From Aurelia coerulea (taxonomy: Eukaryota; Cnidaria; Scyphozoa; Semaeostomeae; Ulmaridae): a stretch of DNA of 64,000 nt. Of this stretch, positions 60,401 to 64,000 are shown piece after piece; the stretch's first letter is position 1, and each line of letters starts with the position of its first letter. The stretch covers positions 6,273,511 through 6,337,510 of the forward strand of contig CM076956.1 in NCBI GenBank assembly GCA_039566865.1, given 5' to 3'. The notes under the pieces are model-generated. The model was given only the letters and a program-made list of their open reading frames with translations. It had not been told where the DNA came from and made no database searches. The translations under genes and the position numbers were made by a program.

Positions 60401-63400
60401 TACAATTTCTAATTTTGATGTGCCAGTAATATTTCAGCTCTCAAAGCACCAATATCAGTATCAACAAACTAGGTATCGTGTTCAAGTTAACTATTAAGGA
60501 ACAGTTTTAAAATGATTAACTATTTATAAGAGCCAAGCTTTCATCACTTGGTTGAACCAACTCTGTTTACTTTTTGGAAGACCTTGTAAGAAAAGACTAA
60601 CCTGAATTCCTTTATCCAACTCGGCTTTCTTGAGATCATAACCAAAATCTTCATAACCAGGACAGTCAATTGACCCTGATTTCGCATCAGTTGCATTTCT
60701 ATCCGTAAAAAAAATTGGGATACCAAAACCTCTTCTTTTTCGCATGATAGTGAAGGATACCTTTGAAAGAAAAATTCAAAAGCTTACAAAAATCATGTTG
60801 AACTTGATATGAAAAACTACTGTAGTTGTTTAAGAAAATTGTTGTTTATGGACAGAAGAATTAAACCTTGTGTTAGACTGGTTGTAACTTGGAATCTTAC
60901 TGGCAATCTTGTTATTTTCTTCAAAGGTTGTGAAAAGGTCATAACAAGGTCATAATCCCCTTTACAAGGCTAAAACTTGGCCTGTACAAGGCCAAGTTTG
61001 CCTTGTATTTTTGTAAAAGAGATCTCCTTTGAAACATGCCATTAGAGGGATACTGGAATGGCTCTAAAAGACAATGCAGCAACATTTTCCAAATGTAACT
61101 TCTGATTTCTCCATGAATGTTCAACCATATCGTTCAGCATAAATCTAAAACAGGAATAACACACAGACTTACCCTTTCCCTTTCATTGACAACATTCTCA
61201 TTGGCAATTTCAGGTTCACTTCCAAGTGAAACCCAAGGTGTTGGTGATTTGACAACATAACGTGGAGTAACTGTGCGAGATCTTGTTTCCTCTTCTTCAA
61301 TGGGCACTGGTGGCTGAAAAGAATTTAGTTAGTTAGGTACGCAAAACAGTCAAAATTGCTAAATCACTAACCATTTAAAAAACCTAACACTTGCATTTGT
61401 TCTAACGACACTGGGGGATAATGGGCTTGATCTCCTGGACATGTGATTTATTTGTAATTGTCAAATATCTTGAAGTCTTCTTAAATAAGACGTCATGTGA
61501 AATTGTCCATGAATAAAAGAATATTGTGTTTTGCAAGATAAATTTTGCATTATTGAAAATCTCATGTGACATCTAATTTGAGACAAGGCTTTGGGATTCT
61601 AAATCAGTCCCAACTTCTCTGTTCCAAAAGTTCTTTTTGTATCAGCCTGGCTCATAATTGCCCCATTCTTGTTGAACTGAATGAATTTATTTTATTTTTT
61701 TTTCATTTTTATATATCATCATAAAATATTAAAATATCCAAACTCTCAATGTCAATGCCAGGAAGGTCCCCAAGCTGAATTTATCAAATCTTACCTAATC
61801 ATTACAGTGTGTGGATTTTAAAAATCCCTTTGAACAGCTAAAATTCTCTCTGTGGTATTAATGCTCTCTGTGGTATTAATGCTATCAAAAATGTCTTGCG
61901 TTACTTACATTGAGAATTGCTTCTTTTCCTTCCTCTGTTATTACCAAAAAGAAGTTCTGTCCATATTTGAAAAGAGGATCATAGACAACAAGAAATTCAT
62001 CATGGGGATATTCCTAAAATAATGAAAACAGTATGAAGTTAACCACCTACGGTAAGTCAAAGAAGTATGATCAATGAGACACAATTGCAAATCAAATAAC
62101 CCATACAATTAACTGTACGAAAATACAAGGCCATGTAATAGCCATGTACAAGCCTTGTAGTTATGGCCTTGTAACCTTGTTTTAGCATGGAATAGCCTTG
62201 CTGTAACCTTGTAAATGGCTATGCTAATTAGCCTTGTAGAAGCCTTGTGGAAACCTTGTGTTAGACTGGTTGCAGCTTGGAATCTTACTTATAGCCTTGT
62301 AATTTTCTTCCAAGGCTAGTACAAGGTCATAACAAGGTCATAATCCCCTCTACAAGGCTAAAACTTGGCCCGTACAAGGCCAAGTTTAGCCTTGTATTTT
62401 TGTACAGGTATCCATGTTTCCATAGCCTATTGAGAGAGTTATCTCGTTTGTCTGTATGTGTCAATTCTCCGTATCAGTGTATTAATTTTTTGTAATATTA
62501 TCTTATTTCCTTGCAGTTTAGTCATTTGTTGATATAGTAAATCATAAATTGTGTGTGGTGTTTTAAAATATATATGAAACTGAAACTGTTTCATTGGATG
62601 TAAAAACCATTTGGTTGATTTTTTCATTCCTTGCTGTCATTCTTTTTTTGCTGAAACACACATTGCAAAATATTGCAGGAAGATATCCTGAAAGCAAAAC
62701 AACGAGAAACACTGTCTACAAAGTTCTATAACAATTTGAAAAAATTGGAGTGAGAAGGAGGAAATTTTCTTTTTCCTGTCAGTTTTTTTAACTTTCTTTT
62801 TGGTTGTGTGGTGGCATAATTTTGTGAAATCTAGTCAAAAATATTGGGGACACTCATGACAACTCATAATCAATCAATACATACAACAAATCAATTCAAT
62901 TTGATTGCAGTTGTTTAGATACTCTTCCCCTTCTCCCCCCAGACTGGAAAGTTTGCGTGGCGCGCACAATATCTTGCACACACAGGAACATACATGGTTT
63001 TTAATCTGAGCTGCGCAGTTGGCAATAAACAAACTATCTATTGTTTTAATCTATTATTCTGAGCTGCTCTCCCCCCTGTTTCCCTGTTTAAAGTGCCAGA
63101 TTGGCAAGTTTGTATTTTGTGTGTGCAACTGCAAGTTAAGATGGCCTAAGGCTAAGGCAACATCTTTGTGGAAATTTTACAGTTTCCACAGTTGAGAACA
63201 TTATAGGTTAACAATGATAGGTCTTTGTTTATTGCCAATGTGAGTGGGTCAGATTAAAGCCGCACTTGTCTATACAAACTTTCCATTCTGGACTGAATAA
63301 AACAGTGTGTGTTGTTAAAAACCTGATCTAATTCAGTTGATGATGCAGTGGTGCTAAAATAATATGTCTTCTAACTGTTCACTTTCAGCATGATTAAAAC

Positions 63401-63681
63401 ACCACACCACACTGTAATACCTGGACGATAGATTTTGCAGGGTGAAAATCAGAGATTGCTGCTCTGTCTTTGTAATCTTGCAGAATGCGTTCTTTGTTGA
63501 TTAAAATGTGCGGATTTTCCGTTGTAACATCTTCGTCTGCTTTGCATCCAAAAATTTCTTGTGTCTTCGATGTGAAAAATAATGGAAAGACATAATCAGG
63601 AATGGCTTCTTCTTCTTCATCTTCTCCTTTCTCATCTACATCTATGTCTTTCTCGTCTGTTTCAGATATATTTTCAGGCAT
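30367..63681 (-). CDS. DNAI3: Dynein axonemal intermediate chain 3 (DNAI3/WDR63), complete, 25 exons
   Basis: DNAI3 (WDR63; IC140 in Chlamydomonas) is a WD-repeat intermediate chain of the inner dynein arm of motile cilia and flagella. Its propeller docks dynein subunits to the axoneme; a role in restraining Arp2/3-driven migration is reported in mammals. All 25 exons were read by hand, all 24 introns are GT-AG and every phase fits, totalling 2616 nt or 871 residues (human about 891). The acidic N terminus precedes FFTSKTQEIFGCKADEDV and the ISDFHPAK segment; next come SPTPWVSLGSE and a linker with EYQSFTDL. Propeller blades end in ILLWSF (exon 9), IVIWDIS (11), ILFWDTR (13-14), VYMDWK (17), FAIWRE (18), VDVWDLL (20) and LHIFEVPW (22), then a charged helical tail with YLDLERRILEELG. 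No frameshift or lost residue was seen. The introns total about 31 kb and hold many transposons. Confidence 0.96.
31464..32012. mobile_element. TA-flanked element with CCGGGTGTCCCA ends, copy 2
   Basis: Same family and length as 9301-9848, e.g. GATCAAGGACCAAATTATTT and TGGAGACTTCGATGACGATG in both. Non-coding; in the last DNAI3 intron. Confidence 0.8.
32363..32820. mobile_element. Fold-back element, family B, right end truncated
   Basis: Starts AGCATAGTGCTCAAATCTTT like other family B copies and contains GATCTGCC/AATCTGCCGTGG arm words, but the right terminus is missing. A further fragment follows to about 32885. Confidence 0.65.
34566..34616 (-). CDS. DNAI3: DNAI3 exon 24 (residues 827-843)
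   Basis: A 51-nt exon DVKIFEDESEWEQRARM with consensus splice sites. Weakly conserved, but the phase and helical character fit. Confidence 0.82.
34916..35328. mobile_element. Terminal-inverted-repeat element with GGTACC-GGGCGGAGGA ends
   Basis: Left GGTCATTTTTATTCCTGGGT, continuing into ACCAGGGCGGAGGAT, is mirrored on the right by CCTCCGCCCCGGTACCTAGG and ATTAGAAATGACGG. The interior repeats ATACCCCATC-like words. No coding frame. Confidence 0.65.
35520..35630 (-). CDS. DNAI3: DNAI3 exon 23 (residues 790-826)
   Basis: VTSVENYFDRETRRLSFLEE, then a Lys/Glu-rich helix REQKSLKEKDERV. Confidence 0.94.
35815..36418. mobile_element. TA-flanked element with CCGGGCGAGT ends, copy 1
   Basis: The right end CTCGCCCGG is followed by TA; the arms carry CTTGGATATCAAGGCAAT and inverse. 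The left end is worn. Related to the element at 44226-44817. The minus-strand frame 36011-36388 is internal to it. Confidence 0.65.
37035..37190. mobile_element. Small inverted-repeat element, TAGACCTTTTAGCTAT family, copy 1
   Basis: Left CCTTTTAGCTGTTCT and right inverse CTTTCAGCTATATTCT. It shares GCTTCTACCACTATTGT and TTCGAACATTCTAC words with copies at 41877 and 46308. Confidence 0.55.
37881..38187. mobile_element. hAT-like miniature element with CCCGGGGG ends, copy 2
   Basis: 307 bp, CCCGGGGGGGGGGATTCACT at the left, inverse CCCGGGGGATACTTAG at the right. Flanking octamers TCTTCAAG (37873-37880) and TCTGCAAG (38188-38195) match at 7 of 8. In DNAI3 intron 22, 49 bp from exon 22. Confidence 0.82.
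38237..38328 (-). CDS. DNAI3: DNAI3 exon 22 (residues 759-789)
   Basis: RQQLLAIGDKIGTLHIFEVP, then WNLRQPSTNE: last blade. Confidence 0.96.
38383..38494. mobile_element. Miniature element with AGTCCGTCTCAAATTAGA ends, copy 1
   Basis: About 110-bp palindrome-like element; shares GATTTGCGATAACG and TTCGCGGGCA with the copy at 46869. Confidence 0.7.
38536..38951. mobile_element. TA-flanked element with CCGGGTGGGCCAAAATAAAC ends
   Basis: 416 bp; the left end CCGGGTGGGCCAAAATAAAC and right inverse CCGAGTGTGCCAAAATAAAC continue into TATGCACGTTTGGCAGG on both sides. TA flanks each end. Confidence 0.85.
39054..39127 (-). CDS. DNAI3: DNAI3 exon 21 (residues 734-758)
   Basis: THEPFLNQSVTPVPIQTIFP, then YQIS, split codons at both ends. 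Confidence 0.94.
39278..39764. mobile_element. Fold-back element, family B, copy in DNAI3 intron 20
   Basis: The ends AGCATAGGGCTTAAATTTTT and inverse; flanks AGTTTATGC and AGTTTCATGC differ by one inserted base. Contains a 13-C run at 39551-39563. Confidence 0.75.
40347..40404 (-). CDS. DNAI3: DNAI3 exon 20 (residues 715-733)
   Basis: A 58-nt exon: VFYIGKADGSVDVWDLLD, with split codons at both ends. Confidence 0.94.
40779..41035. mobile_element. TTAA-type element (AGGGGCTCCGT family), copy 1
   Basis: Right end GGAACCCCT|TTAA, left end (A)TAA|AGGAGCTCTGTCACC. Shares TCAAAACGGTGATTTTGC and ACTTCACAGAG words with the copies at 47370, 53843 and 58024. It lies within 25 bp of exon 19. Confidence 0.7.
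41061..41133 (-). CDS. DNAI3: DNAI3 exon 19 (residues 691-714)
   Basis: RGPLLMSSSHAMRLTAAHWS and PSRP. The acceptor is TTTATAG; a nearer AG would break the phase. A TTAA element ends 25 bp from the donor. Confidence 0.93.
41877..42064. mobile_element. Small inverted-repeat element, TAGACCTTTTAGCTAT family, copy 2
   Basis: ATAGACCTTTTAGCTATGTT at the left and its inverse AATAGACCTTTTTAGTTATT at the right; internal GAAGCTCTAACGCCACTCGA is shared with 51062-51169. Confidence 0.7.
42074..42427. mobile_element. hAT-like miniature element with CCCGGGGG ends, copy 3
   Basis: 354 bp; CCCGGGGGGTCATT and inverse CCCGGGGGGGGGTCACT. Flanking octamers GTTGCTTC and ATTGCTTC match at 7 of 8. The interior is degenerate repeats of ACCCTAAAATTTA. 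Confidence 0.82.
42868..42998 (-). CDS. DNAI3: DNAI3 exon 18 (residues 647-690)
   Basis: NAHDGAINTLERSPFFKDII, then LTVGGWTFAIWRENVI: a well conserved blade. Confidence 0.96.
43283..43346 (-). CDS. DNAI3: DNAI3 exon 17 (residues 626-646)
   Basis: DGELVYMDWKLSKDIDTGKV; the last codon is split T|CG. Confidence 0.94.
43433..43944. mobile_element. Fold-back element with CCGGATGAGTC ends
   Basis: Arms of about 200 bp, sharing CAGACCCAGAAAT-type, TTTGTTTGGTAAAATCA and GACATGTTAATCTATCA words in inverted orientation. Termini CCGGATGAGTC / CCGGGTGACTA resemble the TA-flanked families. Confidence 0.7.
44226..44817. mobile_element. TA-flanked element with CCAGGTGAGTCAAAA ends, copy 2
   Basis: TA|CCAGGTGAGTC...GACTCACCCGG|TA with shared CCCTGAATATCAAAGCAAT-like and CCATTTTAAA arms. 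592 bp. Frames 44148-44481 are internal or overlapping and not credited. Confidence 0.8.
44904..45043 (-). CDS. DNAI3: DNAI3 exon 16 (residues 579-625)
   Basis: A variable basic loop with MGMGIGRKKEEGK, then INTKFYVATE leading into blade 4. Confidence 0.93.
46308..46643. mobile_element. Inverted-repeat element, TAGACCTTTTAGCTAT family, copy 3, with central hairpin
   Basis: Ends AGACCTGTTAGCTATTATAG and inverse AGACTTTTTAGTTATTCTAA. The inner segment 46377-46545 is a near-perfect palindrome. Confidence 0.65.
46377..46545. repeat. Large near-perfect palindrome (hairpin)
   Basis: Arms of about 60 bp: CAATAGACGATTACGCTAAA, GATGGCGG, then ACTTTTTACCAAGATGCA, repeated in inverse after a spacer of about 45 bp that is itself partly self-complementary (CGATTCTATAGGAATTCGAT-like). 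Confidence 0.85.
46869..46988. mobile_element. Miniature element with AGTCCGTCTAAAATTAGA ends, copy 2
   Basis: AGTCCGTCTAAAATTAGACG at the left, inverse AGTCTGTCTCAAATTAGATG at the right; 120 bp. Confidence 0.75.
47370..47626. mobile_element. TTAA-type element (AGGGGCTCCGT family), copy 2, one end unclear
   Basis: The right end GGATCCCC|TTAA (47627-47630) and internal words AAAACGGTGATTTTGCTG and TGCTCGGATATAAGTGGA (as reverse complement) match the 58024 copy; the left end is not resolved. Confidence 0.55.
47719..47803 (-). CDS. DNAI3: DNAI3 exon 15 (residues 551-578)
   Basis: VMVRQVKGSSDLSAIRFSIS, then DRQGERGD; a less conserved region, placed by phase and order. Confidence 0.88.
48310..48412. 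mobile_element. Miniature inverted-repeat element with ACAGGGGAACCA ends
   Basis: CACAGGGGAACCAGTATTCT and inverse CACAGGGGAACCAATATTCT flank about 50 bp. Confidence 0.75.
49270..49396 (-). CDS. DNAI3: DNAI3 exon 14 (residues 508-550)
   Basis: QILFWDTRPSK closes blade 3; FKHLDLTWKPILK begins the next. Confidence 0.94.
49460..50016. mobile_element. TTAA-flanked element with AGGTGGTGTGAAGCG ends
   Basis: 557 bp between TTAA at 49456-49459 and 50017-50020. The arms are almost identical for about 70 bp: AGGTGGTGTGAAGCGAAAAT, TTTTATT, CAAATGAATA, GCAGTTGAATGATAAAGAAT. Next to the right arm is a separate short palindrome AGCAGGGATAAATAGT. TTAA targets are typical of piggyBac-type elements. Confidence 0.85.
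51062..51169. repeat. Fragment of the TAGACCTTTTAGCTAT family
   Basis: Contains GAAGCTCTAACGCCACTC and ends with ATAGCTAAAAGGTCTATC. It reaches almost to the donor of DNAI3 exon 13. Confidence 0.6.
51180..51253 (-). CDS. DNAI3: DNAI3 exon 13 (residues 484-507)
   Basis: VIRMGNVIENKSFTCCQLMS and CASD; the following Gly is split GG|C with exon 14. A small repeat ends 10 bp from its donor. Confidence 0.93.
51487..52011. mobile_element. Fold-back element, family B, 9-bp target duplication
   Basis: AGCATAGGTTCCAAATCTTT and inverse; perfect GAATTACCC at 51478-51486 and 52012-52020. 525 bp; arms share GGTGTAAAATTnAnTGACC. Confidence 0.88.
52716..53144. mobile_element. TTAA-flanked element with AGGACAAGTCCG ends
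   Basis: AGGACAAGTCCGGGGTT and inverse AGGACAAGTCCGAGGTTTC, with TTAA at 52712-52715 and 53145-53148. 429 bp. The interior contains ATGACGTCATTATTCATGAC, a CRE-like palindrome. Confidence 0.85.
53843..54125. mobile_element. TTAA-type element (AGGGGCTGGGT), copy 3
   Basis: TTAA at 53839-53842 and 54126-54129; AGGGGCTGGGTCACG at the left, ATTCCCC at the right (inverse GGGGATTCTG). The interior words CACATTTTGGTGGATG and ATCCACCGATATC relate it to the 47370 copy. Confidence 0.7.
54649..54774 (-). CDS. DNAI3: DNAI3 exon 12 (residues 442-483)
   Basis: SPIVRYCAVSNIEHSHKMAI, then TDIKWIPDHFE, start of blade 3. Confidence 0.95.
55187..55279 (-). CDS. DNAI3: DNAI3 exon 11 (residues 411-441)
   Basis: IVIWDISQYSERIANHRSQV closes blade 2; a basic linker follows. 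Confidence 0.95.
55608..55697 (-). CDS. DNAI3: DNAI3 exon 10 (residues 381-410)
   Basis: LLMEAPDDILCFEFNPSDPN, then VIAGGCINGQ, the body of blade 2. Confidence 0.95.
55801..55859 (+). repeat. AATC tetranucleotide microsatellite
   Basis: About 14 AATC units with two AGTC variants near the end. Confidence 0.95.
56710..56834 (-). CDS. DNAI3: DNAI3 exon 9 (residues 339-380)
   Basis: LVAVSCAEQMSFDERIDNYS, then PSFILLWSFADPIHPL, closing the first blade. Confidence 0.95.
57150..57326 (+). repeat. Possible LINE 3' tail ending in TGAAA repeats
   Basis: TTGTAAATAG and TGTAAAT words with AATAAATATA are followed by six TGAAA units (57295-57326), resembling the 3' end of CR1/L2-type LINEs. No coding part. 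Confidence 0.4.
57540..57800 (-). mobile_element. Probable tRNA-derived SINE with a CCTA microsatellite tail
   Basis: On the minus strand a B-box-like GAGGTTCGAATCCCGC (57787-57772) is followed by GGACAGTTTGGTCGCTGTCT, CCCGGGTCGACCAGAGCC and GTAGCTGCGGCGGG, ending in about 15 CCTA units. No A box was found upstream, so it is 5'-truncated or diverged. It is in DNAI3 intron 8. Confidence 0.6.
57555..57613 (+). repeat. GTAG tetranucleotide microsatellite
   Basis: About 15 uninterrupted GTAG units (CTAC on the other strand). Confidence 0.97.
57846..57924 (-). CDS. DNAI3: DNAI3 exon 8 (residues 313-338)
   Basis: Encodes EYQSFTDLKFSKNKAIKKIQ and WHPTVR; start of the first blade. Confidence 0.95.
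58024..58295. mobile_element. TTAA-type element (AGGGGCTCCGT family), copy 4
   Basis: 272 bp between TTAA at 58020-58023 and 58296-58299; AGGGACTCCGTC and inverse AGGGGCTCCGTGGCC. The interior has ATTGCTCGGATATAAGTGGA. Confidence 0.82.
58422..58542. mobile_element. Miniature element of the AGTCCGTCT family, diverged copy
   Basis: AGACTGACTCACAATAGATG at the left, inverse AGTCTGTCTCGCATAAGATA at the right, with ATTCGCGAATAA inside. Confidence 0.5.
58569..58680 (-). CDS. DNAI3: DNAI3 exon 7 (residues 275-312)
   Basis: Encodes FELALQHNETIDIFTDDYNA, then EEDINFGSKSDNHLK. A mariner-type element lies 48 bp upstream of its acceptor. Confidence 0.95.
58729..58938. mobile_element. TA-flanked element with CCGGGTGTCCCAAAATGAT ends
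   Basis: 210 bp; CCGGGTGTCCCAAAATGATG and inverse CTGGGTGTCCCAAAATGATG, TA on both sides. Arms share CATAACCAATAAACCGATTT-like words. Non-coding. Confidence 0.85.
59560..59676 (-). CDS. DNAI3: DNAI3 exon 6 (residues 236-274)
   Basis: Completes Trp236, then PRPKNANVQYEARTLPSAQ and IVKSQDIGDFLKQVVD; the last Arg is split. Confidence 0.94.
60033..60073 (-). CDS. DNAI3: DNAI3 exon 5 (residues 223-235)
   Basis: A 41-nt exon: NVAVCEEGSSQTE plus two bases of the following Trp. Confidence 0.92.
60602..60760 (-). CDS. DNAI3: DNAI3 exon 4 (residues 170-222)
   Basis: Encodes VSFTIMRKRRGFGIPIFFTD, then CPGYEDFGYDLKKAELDKG. Phase 0 on both sides. Confidence 0.95.
60843..61016. repeat. CCTTGTA-rich repeat, partial copy
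   Basis: Matches the right half of 62112-62405: ACCTTGTGTTAGACTGGTTG, GGTCATAACAAGGTCATAAT, CAAGGCTAAAACTTGGCC. In DNAI3 intron 3. Confidence 0.75.
61173..61313 (-). CDS. DNAI3: DNAI3 exon 3 (residues 123-169)
   Basis: Encodes PPVPIEEEETRSRTV, then YVVKSPTPWVSLGSEPEI. Phase 0 on both sides. Confidence 0.95.
61474..61590. mobile_element. Miniature element of the AGTCCGTCT family, diverged copy
   Basis: AAGTCTTCTTAAATAAGACG at the left; CATCTAATTTGAGACAAGGC at the right. Confidence 0.5.
61909..62013 (-). CDS. DNAI3: DNAI3 exon 2 (residues 88-122)
   Basis: Encodes EYPHDEFLVVYDPLFKYGQ and NFFLVITEEGKEAILN. Phase 0 on both sides. Confidence 0.95.
62112..62405. mobile_element. CCTTGTA-rich element with TGTACnAAAATACAAGG ends
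   Basis: Termini TGTACGAAAATACAAGGCCA and inverse TGTACAAAAATACAAGGCTA. The interior is dominated by CCTTGTA and its complement TACAAGG, more than fifteen times in 290 bp. In DNAI3 intron 1, same orientation as the partial copy in intron 3. Confidence 0.75.
63421..63681 (-). CDS. DNAI3: DNAI3 exon 1 (residues 1-87)
   Basis: ATG at 63681-63679 opens MPENISETDEKD; the frame extends upstream but offers no earlier ATG. An acidic stretch (DEKGEDEEEEA) is followed by the conserved VFPLFFTSKTQEIFGC and DRAAISDFHPAK. Phase 0 donor CCAG|GTATTA. Confidence 0.95.
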
Positions 63682-64000
63682 TTTGATGAACGAAGTTGAA
63701 ACTTGGGCGCCCTTTCTCACCACCACAGTTTAGGCCATATAGCGTTGCCATGGCAATTCTCAGCACGGAAAGGAGGCAACGAGCTCCTGCGCCGTAATGT
63801 GTCGCATAACGCCATCGCAGCCTCTTCGCCGCAAAACTAACTTTGCCAAATGTCATTTTTCCACAATTATTACTCCTTTGCCTTTGCCTTTGGAGTGGAA
63901 GTGTGTGCATCTGCTTGTGAAACAACGCATTCAAAAAGAATGGCAACACTGCTTTCAACATGCATCATCTTCTAAAAATTTTGCGTGAAGACTGAAGAGT
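63682..64000 (-). promoter_or_regulatory. DNAI3: DNAI3 5' flank (leader and probable promoter)
   Basis: The sequence upstream of the DNAI3 start contains GCCATGGCAACGCTAT on the minus strand (63756-63741), close to the X-box pattern (GTnnCCnnGGnAAC-like) bound by RFX factors that control cilia genes. This is suggestive only: the half-site spacing is imperfect. No second gene was recognised up to the window edge. Confidence 0.35.

Noticed and set aside
63797..63988. Plus-strand gene divergent from DNAI3
   Set aside because: Sixty-three codons, no recognisable domain, no splice donor of note before the window ends.

Overview
The window reads as AT-rich, intron-rich animal nuclear DNA. Two genes can be rebuilt exon by exon from conserved protein sequence: ELOF1 (transcription elongation factor 1; + strand, 3 exons, 83 codons) and DNAI3/WDR63 (axonemal inner-arm dynein intermediate chain; - strand, 25 exons, 871 codons). 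DNAI3 implies a ciliated animal. The gene structures, small non-autonomous transposons of several kinds and a LINE tail with a C-terminal zinc knuckle suit an invertebrate such as an anthozoan cnidarian. That placement is inference; no taxon-specific marker was seen.

Layout. 1-3.6 kb: the 3' part of a possible minus-strand gene, which may share a divergent promoter (about 1.89-2.23 kb) with ELOF1. 3.6-10 kb: nested fold-back and terminal-inverted-repeat elements. 11.1 kb: an exon beginning with a SNAG-like repressor motif, followed by degenerate tandem repeats. 15.5-20.3 kb: a hAT-type element, a 5'-truncated LINE and a broken reverse-transcriptase relic. 21.0-23.1 kb: a large coding exon for a long charged protein with a bHLH domain at its C terminus; its splice phase fits the SNAG exon 10 kb upstream. 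24.4-28.3 kb: a cluster of fold-back elements with 9-bp target duplications. 28.8-29.3 kb: one small element nested in the end of another. 30.4-63.7 kb: DNAI3, whose introns hold most of the remaining elements. 63.7-64.0 kb: DNAI3 upstream sequence.

The strongest genome-level signal is the mass of short non-autonomous DNA transposons. They sort by inverted repeats and target duplications into two fold-back families with 9-bp duplications (Mutator-like), elements with 8-bp duplications (hAT-like; ends CCCGGGG or CAGGGACCGCG), TTAA-flanked elements (piggyBac-like), and TA-flanked elements with CCGGGTG-type ends (mariner-like). No transposase was found, so all would have to be mobilised in trans. 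The strongest candidate for something undescribed is the bHLH protein, with three short cysteine clusters and a possible separate SNAG exon. All coordinates and splice sites were read by eye; no search or alignment program was used.
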